DNA of 64,000 bases from Algoriphagus aquimarinus. Lineage in GTDB: Bacteria > Bacteroidota > Bacteroidia > Cytophagales > Cyclobacteriaceae. The DNA lies in the NCBI RefSeq assembly GCF_900112005.1, contig NZ_FOKK01000010.1:124001-188000 (forward strand). The letters are read 5' to 3'. This document shows, in pieces, positions 1 through 7,955 of the stretch (position 1 is the stretch's first letter; each line of letters starts with the position of its first letter). A model generated the notes under the pieces. It saw only the letters and a list, made by a program, of their open reading frames with translations, searched no databases and had not been told where the DNA came from. The position numbers were made by a program, and so were the translations under genes.

Positions 1-103
1 CCAAAAGCTATTTATAAAAAACCCAACTTTTAGCTATACAAGTAATGCGAAAATGACCAGCGTTTAGTACGACCCTCCTGCCCTTTTTGGTAGAAAAATG
101 CAT

Positions 104-134
104 AAAAAAAACCGAGCATCACAGCCCGGTTTTA
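104..134 (-). terminator. intrinsic terminator of the M48 protease gene
   Basis: Read on the minus strand, an 8-bp stem (AACCGGGC with GCTCGGTT, one G-U pair) closes a 6-nt loop and is followed by a run of T. It lies about 45 bases after the stop of the M48 protease gene. Its arms are identical to those of the lysS terminator at 1963-1994. Confidence 0.85.
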
Positions 135-177
135 CTTTATAGATCTTGAAATTAAAAGCTTATAAAAAACAACTCGA

Positions 178-1623
178 TTATTTGCCAACGACCTTAATCA
201 ACATTCCCTTGTTCAATTGATCGTTCAAATGCATACCATTGAGAAGGGAGAGTTCTTCGAATCGCTCACTTGGCATACCAAAATGTTGAAATGCTGCTTG
301 TAAACTCATCTGATTCGGAACAGTTTTGATTTTAATAATCTCGGGTTTACGATTAAGTTTTTCTGAATCACGTAATTCCTGAAAATCACGGATAGTACTT
401 AAGAAAAGAGACTGATAGGAGTTAAACTTTGCGAGATCTGTAATCCCCATCAAGCTATATATATTCCCTTCAAACTGGATCAGAGATGACAGGACACGAA
501 TTGTACCTTGCTCCTGAACCTGATCGGCAACCATCACCAAAGCAGGAAGTCTATTTATAGTTTCTTTCTTAGACTCCACTATAGTCAACTTGTATTTTTC
601 CAGAACTGCATTTGCTGCTTCTTCCAATGTTGCCCCTGGTGCCAAAGTGAGCATCATGATAGCATCTCCTGCCTTTGGTGCCATTTGAAACTGTTGAGGC
701 GTATTTTGATGCCCCCAAGCTGAAGGAATAGGAAATTGGATCTTAAGCACCGGATGATAAAATGTGCTGTTCTCTACAAATCCTTGCTTTGGATCTTCAC
801 CTACTATCAAGCCGTCAATTTTTCTCAGATAACTATCTCGATTTACTTCGAATTCAGTCATTTTAGATTTTTGCTGCCAATCTAACGCTAAGTTTTCCAC
901 CGTAGCATTCCTTTCTTCGGGCGAAGGGTGAGTGGAGAGAAAAGGAGGGACTTCATCTCCTCCAGTATTTCCTTGCTGTCTTTCGAGCGTCTCGAAAAAT
1001 CCAGCCATCTCAGTGGCATCATACCCGATTTGGGAAGAATATTCCACACCTAACTTATCAGATTGACGTTCTGCATCCCGTCCAAACTTCAATAATGCCA
1101 ATTGCATTCCTTGGGACAACGGGTCTACAAACTGTCCCAATTCAGGAACTAAGATGATACCTGCCAAGAGTCCTATTTGACCGAATAGCTGATTCCTTTG
1201 CTGAATCACTGAGTGCCTAGCCGTAACGTGCCCAATCTCATGACCTAAGACTCCGGCAAACTCTGCTTCATTATTAAAGTGAGCCATAATACCCCGGGTA
1301 AAATACACAAAGCCACCTGGCACTGCAAAGGCGTTAATGACTGGTGAATCCACGATTTTGAACTCATAGGCTAATTTTGGCCGGTGTGATATTGCCGCCA
1401 TTTCGTTTCCCTTAGCGGTGATAAACTCCTGAAGTTGTGCATCTTCATAGAGACCAAAAAAGGCGACGATTTCAGGATCTGACTGCTGCCCCATGGCAAT
1501 TTCTTGAGCTTCAGACATCAAAACAATCTGCTTTTTTCCTGTGACAGGATTGATTGCACATGAGCTTATACTTAAGAGAATAACGACTGAACAAAGGCTA
1601 AGGTAATTATTGAAAGTTCTCAT
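178..1623 (-). CDS. M48 family zinc metalloprotease, lipoprotein
   Basis: Predicted envelope-anchored zinc endopeptidase of the M48 (BepA/YggG-like) group, whose members act in outer-membrane protein quality control. The protein has 481 residues. It begins with a lipoprotein signal ending in I-S-S-C22. The zinc motif HEIGH is at residues 128-132, with a probable third ligand at Glu185 in GRDAERQSDKLG. A hydrophobic stretch around 145-160 follows the catalytic helix. The last 45 residues (SLLNGMHLNDQLNKGMLIKV) resemble a LysM-like or substrate-docking tail, as in many Bacteroidetes M48 lipoproteins. The gene is transcribed alone and has its own terminator downstream. The physiological substrate cannot be read from the sequence. 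Confidence 0.93.
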   Translation of the reverse strand: MRTFNNYLSLCSVVILLSISSCAINPVTGKKQIVLMSEAQEIAMGQQSDPEIVAFFGLYEDAQLQEFITAKGNEMAAISHRPKLAYEFKIVDSPVINAFAVPGGFVYFTRGIMAHFNNEAEFAGVLGHEIGHVTARHSVIQQRNQLFGQIGLLAGIILVPELGQFVDPLSQGMQLALLKFGRDAERQSDKLGVEYSSQIGYDATEMAGFFETLERQQGNTGGDEVPPFLSTHPSPEERNATVENLALDWQQKSKMTEFEVNRDSYLRKIDGLIVGEDPKQGFVENSTFYHPVLKIQFPIPSAWGHQNTPQQFQMAPKAGDAIMMLTLAPGATLEEAANAVLEKYKLTIVESKKETINRLPALVMVADQVQEQGTIRVLSSLIQFEGNIYSLMGITDLAKFNSYQSLFLSTIRDFQELRDSEKLNRKPEIIKIKTVPNQMSLQAAFQHFGMPSERFEELSLLNGMHLNDQLNKGMLIKVVGK

Positions 1624-2014
1624 AGGATGATACGTTTGGCGGCTATATGTTAATGAGATATGGAAAATTTCATTCCAATTTATTTTGTAAAGGAAAATTG
1701 TCTTTAGATACGGGGAATTAATGCATGCTTTTTAAAAAATCAACTGTACAGTTAAGGTGAGAAGTTATATACTATTTTCTTTTAAGAGTCACTCAGGGAG
1801 ATATTAAAAACAACACGTTCTAGCATTTACGAAACGTAATTGGAGTCACTCGCAGTGACAAAAGCAATCTTATTTCCTTTACATTTTTTTATCCCTTTTT
1901 GGCTAATCTCTCTGCGACTCTCCGCGTCAAACTATGTGCACACCGAAGTTAAAAAGTAAGCACAAAAAAAACCGAGCCTCTCAGCCCGGTTTTTACTTTT
2001 ATATCTGTTTGGAA
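1624..2014. other. intergenic region with degenerate repeats
   Basis: There is no gene in these roughly 390 bases. They hold a 15-base palindrome (GTCACT-CGC-AGTGAC, 1845-1859) followed by CAAAAGCAATC. A CTCTCTGCGACTCTCCGCG motif (about 1907-1925) resembles the CTCTGCG-type repeat at 26495-26536. The lysS terminator is at the right end. Confidence 0.6.
1963..1994 (-). terminator. intrinsic terminator of lysS
   Basis: On the minus strand AACCGGGC and GCTCGGTT form an 8-bp stem with a 6-nt loop, followed by seven or more T residues. The arms are identical to those of the terminator at 104-134; only the loop differs. Confidence 0.88.
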
Positions 2015-3721
2015 TTAATCCACTAGAGCCACTGTAACAGCGTCCCCGTCTTTAGTCACTTTTGCAACTCCTTTTCCAGTCAAACCTTTCATCGCTACAT
2101 CCCATTTCTTGCCGCTTAGTCCAGCTTTCCCTTTCAGGTCTGCCAAGGCAACAGGAGATTCAGCTTTTAGCAATTCGAAGATGCCTTTTTCTTCCTCAGT
2201 CATTTCCACCTGCTTTTTCTCAGGCCTCATCTGCGGGAAGAACAACACTTCTTGAATGGTGGTATTATTTGTAAGCAACATGGTCAGTCGGTCAATACCG
2301 ATGCCCATACCTGATGTTGGCGGCATGCCGTATTCCAACGCGCGAAGAAAATCCTCATCCATCGCCATAGCTTCGTCATCTCCCCTAGCAGCCAGCTTCA
2401 ACTGCTCTTCAAATCGCTCACGCTGATCAATCGGATCGTTCAACTCTGTGTATGCATTGGCGACTTCTTTACCATTCACAAACAATTCAAAACGCTCCAC
2501 CAAACCCGGCTCAGTTCTGTGCTTTTTCGCCAACGGCGTCATCTCAATCGGATAATCCGTGATGTAAGTCGGCTGAATCAAGTTAGATTCTACCTTCTCA
2601 CCGAATATTTCATCCACCAGTTTGCCTTTGCCCATGGTGGCGTCGGTAGCGATTCCCATCTCTGAGCAAACTTTACGAAGATCTTCCTCATCCATTTTGC
2701 TCACGTCGATGCCAGCATATTCCTTGATAGAATCGTACATGGTCAATCTTCTATAAGGCCCAGCAAATTCGATCTCATGCGCACCAACAGTGAGTTTGGT
2801 TTTGCCGTGAATCTTCTGAGTCACTTGCTCGATGAATTCCTCCACCATTCCCATCATCCAGATGTAGTCTTTGTAGGCTACGTAGATTTCCATGGAAGTG
2901 AATTCAGGATTATGTGTACGGTCCATGCCTTCATTTCTGAACATTTTCCCAAACTCATACACCCCATCAAATCCACCCACGATCAATCGCTTCAGGTATA
3001 ACTCATTGGCAATCCTAAGGAAAAGTGGCATATCCAAGGTATTGTGATGCGTATCGAATGGACGCGCAGCAGCCCCACCGTGAACAGCTTGGAGGATTGG
3101 CGTCTCTACTTCCAGCCATCCGTGATCGTCAAAGTATCGACGCATCTCCGTAATGATTTTGGATCGTATAATAAAGGTCTTCTTTACTTCAGGATTAACG
3201 GTCAAATCCACGTAGCGCTGACGATAGCGCATTTCAGGGTCTGTAAACCCATCGTGTACATTGCCATCCTCATCTCTTTTCACCACTGGTAGCGGCTTCA
3301 CTGATTTAGAGAGCACTTTCAACTCTGTCACATGCAAGGAAATCTCACCTGTCTGAGTAGTGAATATATAGCCTTTCAAGCCTAAGAAATCTCCGATTCC
3401 AAGAAGCTTTTTGAATACTGTATTATATAAAACCTTGTCTTCGCCTTCGCAAATATCATCGCGACGCACATAGAATTGCAGACGGCCAGTAGCATCCTGG
3501 ATCTCTCCAAAAGAAGCAGACCCCATAATTCTACGACTCATCAGACGACCAGCGATCGAAATGCTCTTGTAGTCATTCTTTCGGTTTTCATAGTTTCTAT
3601 GAATATCCTCAGATGTGACATTGATCGGGAATGCCTCAGCTGGATAAGGGTTAATCCCCAGCTTCATCAATTCTTCCCGGTCTTTCCTACGTTCAATTTC
3701 CTGTTCGCTTAAAAGTTGCAT
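2015..3721 (-). CDS. lysS: lysyl-tRNA synthetase, class II
   Basis: Charges tRNA-Lys with lysine using ATP in the cytoplasm. The protein has 568 residues. The N-terminal OB-fold anticodon-binding domain spans about 55-145. The class II core includes motif 2 (FRNEGMDRTHNPEFTSMEIY, 261-280) and motif 3 (GMGIGIDRLT, 471-480). The usual bacterial enzyme is near 500 residues and ends around MRPEKK (about 503). Here a further 65 residues follow (EKGIFELLKAESPVALADLKGKAGLSG and on), which look like a small winged-helix-type domain. Such extensions are familiar in Bacteroidetes LysRS, but their role is not evident here. The start is the only upstream Met in a good context. The gene is followed by its own terminator. 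Confidence 0.97.
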   Translation of the reverse strand: MQLLSEQEIERRKDREELMKLGINPYPAEAFPINVTSEDIHRNYENRKNDYKSISIAGRLMSRRIMGSASFGEIQDATGRLQFYVRRDDICEGEDKVLYNTVFKKLLGIGDFLGLKGYIFTTQTGEISLHVTELKVLSKSVKPLPVVKRDEDGNVHDGFTDPEMRYRQRYVDLTVNPEVKKTFIIRSKIITEMRRYFDDHGWLEVETPILQAVHGGAAARPFDTHHNTLDMPLFLRIANELYLKRLIVGGFDGVYEFGKMFRNEGMDRTHNPEFTSMEIYVAYKDYIWMMGMVEEFIEQVTQKIHGKTKLTVGAHEIEFAGPYRRLTMYDSIKEYAGIDVSKMDEEDLRKVCSEMGIATDATMGKGKLVDEIFGEKVESNLIQPTYITDYPIEMTPLAKKHRTEPGLVERFELFVNGKEVANAYTELNDPIDQRERFEEQLKLAARGDDEAMAMDEDFLRALEYGMPPTSGMGIGIDRLTMLLTNNTTIQEVLFFPQMRPEKKQVEMTEEEKGIFELLKAESPVALADLKGKAGLSGKKWDVAMKGLTGKGVAKVTKDGDAVTVALVD

Positions 3722-3757
3722 TGTATTGATTTGATATTTGTTATTTTTTTATTGTTG

Positions 3758-3876
3758 GATGTCAGGTGACTGATGTCCGGTGTATCCCGCAACTTCGCAA
3801 CTTTACCATCTTTCAACTTATTACCTCACACTTTTCACTTTATCCTCCTAACATCGGTCACCCAACATCGGACATC
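3758..3876. repeat. intergenic element with degenerate inverted repeats
   Basis: A 25-base block at 3758-3782 (GATGTCAGGTGACTGATGTC and on) is matched in inverted orientation by 3852-3876, at 17 of 25 positions. The 69 bases between them are rich in CAACTTT/CATCTTTC runs. It belongs to the same type of structure as those at 19075-19375, 27392-27557 and 28339-28474. Confidence 0.5.
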
Positions 3877-3882
3877 AAGCAT

Positions 3883-5058
3883 TTATTTATTCTTCCTTCT
3901 TGCAATTTCCTTCTTAATCATCGAAAACTCCCGACTGCTTTGCCCAGCTATACTGGAATTCTCAGAAGCTCTGCGCATCAAGTAAGGCATCACCTTTTCC
4001 ACTGGGCCATAAGGCAAATATTTCAACACTTTATATCCAGCATCTGCCAGATTAAAAGAGATATTATCACTCATTCCATAGAGCTGCGCAAAGTAAACAA
4101 GTTCGGAATCCTTTGCTATACCTTGCTTCTCCATAAGATCCACAACAAGATAATTACTTTCTTCATTGTGCGAACCTGAGACTAAGTAAACTCCATTCTC
4201 TATGCAAAACTGCACACCGGAATTGTAATCGGTATCTGTGGCTGCTTTGTTTGGCTGAATAGGACTTGGATAGCCCATTTCTTCCGCACGATCAGCCTCT
4301 TTCTCCATATACGCACCACGAACCAATTTCGCTCCTAAGAGAAAGCCTCGTTCATGAGATAGCTTATGGGCAGCTTTCAGTCTACCTAGCATATCATGCC
4401 TATACATCTGATAGGTATTGTACACGATACAAGAATCCCGGTTGTATTTCTCCATGGCTTCGTAGGCCAAAGTGTCAATCACATCCTGAAACCATGATTC
4501 TTCCGCATCTACCAATATTTTAATACCCTTCTGAAAAGCCGCCTGACAAAGTTGATCAAAACGATTTTTCATTCGCTCAAAAGACAAACTTTCTTCCTTT
4601 GAAAGAACCTCTCCCGCCTGCACTTTTACCATAATATGGTAATCTCCAAGGCCCGTTACTTTGAAAACAGCGAAGGGCAAAGAAGCTTGTTTCTCTGCTT
4701 TCTCAATAGTTTTCAGGATTTCAGCACATGTCTGATCATAGCTGGCTTCATCCCCTTTTCCTTCTACAGAATAATCAAGGGTGGACTTCACACCATATTT
4801 TGCTAAGTCCTGAGCAGCTGAAGTACTTTCAGTAATAGTCTCTCCACCGCAGAAATGTCCAAACATGGTTTGTTTCATAATACCCTTAATAGGCAAATGA
4901 AGAGCAAAACCTATTTTGGTCATTGCAATCCCCAGATCGGAGACAAACTTGTTATTCAACATGGCAAAAACTCGGTACATTTTCCTAAGTTCTGCATCAC
5001 TTTTTGAGGCAAAGGCAACCTTTAGATTCTCAAAAGAAATATTGGGTCTGGAGGGCAT
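3883..5058 (-). CDS. proline dehydrogenase
   Basis: FAD-dependent oxidation of proline to pyrroline-5-carboxylate, the first step of proline catabolism. The sequence has the PutA-type beta/alpha-barrel signature GAKLVRGAYMEKEADRAEEMGYPSP. Further barrel segments (KILVDAEESW, YNTYQMYR) and the terminal YLMRRASENSS region, which contacts FAD and substrate, are also present. It is a stand-alone monofunctional enzyme: no aldehyde dehydrogenase domain follows. An upstream GTG/ATG at 5079 would give seven more residues. However, a TATCTTTG promoter element covers 5077-5084, so the ATG at 5058 (MPSRPN, 391 residues) is preferred. Confidence 0.93.
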   Translation of the reverse strand: MPSRPNISFENLKVAFASKSDAELRKMYRVFAMLNNKFVSDLGIAMTKIGFALHLPIKGIMKQTMFGHFCGGETITESTSAAQDLAKYGVKSTLDYSVEGKGDEASYDQTCAEILKTIEKAEKQASLPFAVFKVTGLGDYHIMVKVQAGEVLSKEESLSFERMKNRFDQLCQAAFQKGIKILVDAEESWFQDVIDTLAYEAMEKYNRDSCIVYNTYQMYRHDMLGRLKAAHKLSHERGFLLGAKLVRGAYMEKEADRAEEMGYPSPIQPNKAATDTDYNSGVQFCIENGVYLVSGSHNEESNYLVVDLMEKQGIAKDSELVYFAQLYGMSDNISFNLADAGYKVLKYLPYGPVEKVMPYLMRRASENSSIAGQSSREFSMIKKEIARRKNK

Positions 5059-5076
5059 AGTCCTGAAATAAAGCTG

Positions 5077-5084
5077 CAAAGATA
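5077..5084 (-). promoter_or_regulatory. putative -7 promoter element of proline dehydrogenase
   Basis: On the minus strand the sequence reads TATCTTTG, an exact match to the Bacteroidetes -7 consensus TAnnTTTG. It is about 19 bases upstream of the ATG at 5058. No clear -33 TTTG lies at the usual distance, so this is a partial promoter call. Confidence 0.5.
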
Positions 5085-5492
5085 TTAAAAAAACTCCTTT
5101 CGCTTTCCTTTTGTTCGGATAATTGACTCGAGCATTAGTAGCTTAAAAAAGAAATAAAGACAGAAGTCTATTGACTGAAGACCAGTGTCGTTTTGGATAT
5201 CAAACACTCGCTTATTACTGAACAGGAAGTCAAAATCATATTTCCTGGGTAATTCTTTTCACCAGATTTTATACCATACAAGTCAATACTCAAAACAACA
5301 TCCTTTCTCATTACCCGCCTCAGCCCTTTTTAAATTATTATTAAAAAAATATTTGAAGCCATTTTGAAACGTATTTAAATGAAAATCAAAATATAATTCT
5401 GAATGCAGCTAATTTTTTCTCCAGATTTACGAATTTTCAATGAATTGCCTGAATTGGTGATGATTAAATAATGTAATGGATGTAAAATTAAT
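5085..5492. other. A+T-rich intergenic region, no gene seen
   Basis: About 400 bases separate the divergently transcribed proline dehydrogenase and Phe/Tyr operons. Open frames here are short and of low quality. I see no RNA gene or repeat. The promoter of the aromatic operon begins at its right end. Confidence 0.6.
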
Positions 5493-5523
5493 TTTGTTTT
5501 TAAAAATGACCACTTTACATTTG
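5493..5523 (+). promoter_or_regulatory. promoter of the Phe/Tyr operon
   Basis: A -33 TTTG at 5493-5496 and a -7 TACATTTG at 5516-5523 are separated by 19 bases, fitting the Bacteroidetes consensus. Transcription should start near 5527-5530, at or next to the ATG of the leader peptide (5528). The leader would then be translated from a leaderless or almost leaderless transcript. Confidence 0.75.
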
Positions 5524-5527
5524 GCAC

Positions 5528-5623
5528 ATGATTAACACAGCAGCGACATATTTTAGCTTCTTTTACTTTTACTTTCGAAGACAAAATCGAATCGGAGTTG
5601 TGTATTGCCTAGCCAAAAACTAA
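5528..5623 (+). CDS. Phe/Tyr-rich leader peptide of an attenuator
   Basis: A 31-codon open frame (ATG 5528, TAA 5621-5623). Codons 8-16 read YFSFFYFYF, i.e. five Phe and three Tyr codons out of nine; Tyr26 is also present and there is no Trp. It sits between a consensus promoter and an intrinsic terminator just before the DAHP synthase/chorismate mutase gene. This is the expected layout for ribosome-mediated attenuation. The ribosome should stall on this run when Phe-tRNA or Tyr-tRNA is scarce. The peptide has no other recognisable feature and is probably functional only as a regulatory translation event. Confidence 0.85.
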   Translation: MINTAATYFSFFYFYFRRQNRIGVVYCLAKN

Positions 5624-5673
5624 AAAGAAAATATAACACATAAAGCCCGATTCGAAAGAGTCGGGCTTTTTTT
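5574..5673 (+). promoter_or_regulatory. transcription attenuator of the Phe/Tyr operon
   Basis: Three mutually exclusive RNA pairings can be drawn. Segment 1:2 is TTCGA 5574-5578 with TCGAA 5587-5591. The antiterminator 2:3 is TCGAATCGG 5587-5595 with CCGATTCGA 5647-5655, nine perfect pairs. The terminator 3:4 is 5642-5653 with 5658-5669. A ribosome stalled in the Phe/Tyr run (5549-5575) would cover segment 1, free segment 2 and so favour the antiterminator. Free translation would favour 1:2 and the terminator. The pairings are seen in the sequence; the mechanism is inferred from classical amino-acid attenuators. Confidence 0.8.
5642..5673 (+). terminator. attenuator terminator upstream of aroF-aroQ
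   Basis: A 12-bp stem (5642-5653 with 5658-5669, one G-U pair) closed by a GAAA tetraloop, followed by a T-rich tract. It lies only 19 bases before the ATG of the first operon gene. It therefore cannot serve an upstream plus-strand gene, as there is none other than the leader peptide. Confidence 0.93.
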
Positions 5674-5691
5674 ATTTAAAGCTCAGTAATT

Positions 5692-6789
5692 ATGAAAGAA
5701 CACAAGCAAATTAAAGACTGGGGTCTAGGACTCACAGGACCAACCATCATCGCAGGACCTTGCTCTGCAGAGTCGCCAGAGCAGATCGAGCAGATCTGTA
5801 TCGAGATGAAGGAAAACAACGTCATCCCTTCTATGTTCCGTGCCGGAATCTGGAAGCCAAGAACGAGACCAGGAAGCTTCGAAGGTATAGGAGAAGAAGG
5901 ATTGAAGTGGATGGAGATTGTTCGTCATCACTTGAACATCCCTATCACGGTAGAAGTAGGAAATGCAGCTCACGCTGAAATTGCTCTTAGAAACAACGTG
6001 GACGTGGTTTGGGTAGGCGCAAGAACTACTGTAAACCCTTTCGCTGTGCAAGAAATTGCTGATGCATTGAAAGGTACTGACATCCCAGTAATGGTGAAAA
6101 ACCCAATGAATCCAGATCTTGATCTTTGGATGGGAGCTTTGGAAAGATTCCACGCAGTTGGCTTGACTAAATTGGCAGCTATTCACAGAGGTTTCTCTGA
6201 TGCTTACGATAAGAGATATAGAAACAAGCCAAACTGGTCAATGCCAATGCATTTGAAGCGCGTATGGACTGGAATGGAAGTAATCAATGACCCCTCTCAC
6301 ATCGTAGGTAAGAGAGACGGAATCCTTGAGATCTCTCAGAAAGCGATGAACTTCGGTCTTGATGGTCTAATGATCGAAACTCATCACGATCCTGACAATG
6401 CATGGTCTGATGCTAAGCAGCAGGTAACTCCAGCTCGTTTGAAAGAAATTCTTTCTGCAATAGACTTCAAGAAGCCAGTAGAATCTGAGCAGCCAAGTGA
6501 GCGTTTGAATGATTTGAGAAGAGCTGTAGATCACTTGGATGATCAATTACTTGATATTCTTCAGGAAAGATTCGCGGTGATCGACCAGATCGGTTCTCAC
6601 AAAAGAGAGCATCACTTATCTGTATTTCAATCTGATCGTTGGAAAGATGTAATGGAAAGCCGTACTCAAAAGGGTGTTGCAAAGAATCTTAGCGAGAAAT
6701 TCATGAAGGAGTTACTTTATTGTATCCATGAGGAGTCAGTAAAGCGTCAAGAGAAGCAGCTGAGAGAAGCTGATTCTGTAAAAAAGTAA
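5692..6789 (+). CDS. aroF: bifunctional DAHP synthase / chorismate mutase (type II)
   Basis: Fuses the first step of the shikimate pathway (PEP + erythrose-4-phosphate to DAHP) to chorismate mutase (chorismate to prephenate). Residues 1-265 are a DAHP synthase/KDO8PS-type barrel, with IIAGPCSAESPEQ near the N terminus and the PEP-binding KPRTRPGSFEG. Residues 275-360 are an AroQ-class chorismate mutase helical domain (LRRAVDHLDDQLLDILQERF...SHKRE). The length of 365 residues is normal for this Bacteroidetes fusion. It is the first gene of the Phe/Tyr operon, directly after the attenuator. The fusion explains why no separate chorismate mutase gene is needed in the cluster. Confidence 0.95.
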   Translation: MKEHKQIKDWGLGLTGPTIIAGPCSAESPEQIEQICIEMKENNVIPSMFRAGIWKPRTRPGSFEGIGEEGLKWMEIVRHHLNIPITVEVGNAAHAEIALRNNVDVVWVGARTTVNPFAVQEIADALKGTDIPVMVKNPMNPDLDLWMGALERFHAVGLTKLAAIHRGFSDAYDKRYRNKPNWSMPMHLKRVWTGMEVINDPSHIVGKRDGILEISQKAMNFGLDGLMIETHHDPDNAWSDAKQQVTPARLKEILSAIDFKKPVESEQPSERLNDLRRAVDHLDDQLLDILQERFAVIDQIGSHKREHHLSVFQSDRWKDVMESRTQKGVAKNLSEKFMKELLYCIHEESVKRQEKQLREADSVKK

Positions 6790-6812
6790 ATATATAATCA
6801 CTGAGCTTATTC

Positions 6813-6852
6813 AAGTCTGAGGGGAAGGTTTCCTCTCCCCTTAGACTTTTTT
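6813..6852 (+). terminator. intra-operon terminator between aroF and aroB
   Basis: A 13-bp stem (6813-6825 with 6836-6848, one wobble pair) has a 10-base loop and runs into a tract of six T. It separates the DAHP synthase/chorismate mutase gene from aroB. It is expected to reduce transcription of the distal genes or to be a second control point. Confidence 0.85.
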
Positions 6853-6885
6853 ATTCTAATTTTAGGCTCAGTAAATCCTACTCTT

Positions 6886-7929
6886 GTGAAGCCTATTATC
6901 TTTTCTGAAAATGCATCTGCAGATTTAACCGCTGTGCTCGGCGAGTTGAAATTCTCTAGTCTTTTTATTCTGACAGATGAAAACACAAAAACCCATTGCC
7001 TCCCGAGAATTGAAGAATTACTCCCTTCCAACAGCACTTTTCTTACCATAGAACCTGGCGAAAAGAATAAAACCATCGCTACCTGCATGCAAATTTGGGC
7101 TGCGATGACGGAAGCTCAGCTAGACAGAAAAGCGCTTTTCTTGAATATAGGAGGCGGAGTACTCGGAGATATGGGTGGTTTTTGTGCCAGCATTTACAAA
7201 AGAGGGATACGCTTTATTAATATGCCTACTACCCTGCTTTCACAAGTGGATGCAAGTGTAGGCGGGAAACTAGGCGTGGATTTCGAAGGTCTGAAAAACC
7301 ACCTTGGCGTATTCAATGAACCAGAAACCGTTATAGTGGCTTCTGAGTTTTTGCAAACACTCCCACAGCAGGAAATACGATCAGGATATGCAGAGATCAT
7401 CAAGCATGGGTTGATTAAGGACAAGACTTATTTTGAAAGCCTGGATTTTGACAATTGGCAGAACTCTTATTGGTCGCCACTTATTCATCATTCGGTAAGC
7501 ATCAAAAAAGAAGTAGTCACCGAAGACCCGAAAGAAGCTGGATTGAGAAAAATTCTAAACTTCGGACATACCATTGGCCATGCATTTGAAACATACTTTT
7601 TGGATGGCTTAAGACATTTATTACATGGAGAAGCCATCGCAGTCGGAATGATTTGTGAAGCCTGGCTCTCACACCAGAAATTAACACTTTCGACAGCTGA
7701 ACTTGAAACTATTCAAAGCGCACTTTTGAAAGTATATGGCAAAATAGAAATCTTAGATTCTGACCTTCCGGCAGTGCTGGATTTTTGCCTGCAAGACAAG
7801 AAAAACGAAGGCAAAGAACTGATGTTTTCCTTACTAAACGAGATCGGAGATTGCACGTACAATATCCCGATCACCCGCGAAGAAATTCGCAACTCCATTG
7901 CCTATTACCAAAACCTTACACATTCCTAA
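6886..7929 (+). CDS. aroB: 3-dehydroquinate synthase
   Basis: Converts DAHP to 3-dehydroquinate with NAD+ and a divalent metal, the second shikimate step. The 347-residue protein carries the NAD-binding GGGVLGDMGGFCAS, the substrate-loop PTTLLSQVDASVGGKLGVD, and the metal-ligand motif FGHTIGHAFE with a later His (LLHGEAIAVG). The start codon is GTG at 6886. No ATG lies in a better position, and the encoded N terminus (MKPIIFSENA) is reasonable. It lies 36 bases after the intra-operon terminator and 26 bases before aroA. Confidence 0.95.
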   Translation: MKPIIFSENASADLTAVLGELKFSSLFILTDENTKTHCLPRIEELLPSNSTFLTIEPGEKNKTIATCMQIWAAMTEAQLDRKALFLNIGGGVLGDMGGFCASIYKRGIRFINMPTTLLSQVDASVGGKLGVDFEGLKNHLGVFNEPETVIVASEFLQTLPQQEIRSGYAEIIKHGLIKDKTYFESLDFDNWQNSYWSPLIHHSVSIKKEVVTEDPKEAGLRKILNFGHTIGHAFETYFLDGLRHLLHGEAIAVGMICEAWLSHQKLTLSTAELETIQSALLKVYGKIEILDSDLPAVLDFCLQDKKNEGKELMFSLLNEIGDCTYNIPITREEIRNSIAYYQNLTHS

Positions 7930-7955
7930 TTTCCCAGACTTTGAAAACCGAAACC

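Noticed and set aside
3766-4179. 137-residue plus-strand open frame
   Set aside because: It overlaps proline dehydrogenase on the other strand and begins in the degenerate repeat block.
5375-5584. 69-residue minus-strand frame over the leader region
   Set aside because: Antisense to the leader, A+T-driven, no motif.
5725-6186. 153-residue minus-strand open frame
   Set aside because: Antisense shadow of the DAHP synthase gene.
7785-7955. Upstream 57-codon extension of aroA
   Set aside because: It lies inside aroB in another frame and gives a non-homologous basic peptide; ATG 7956 fits the family start.
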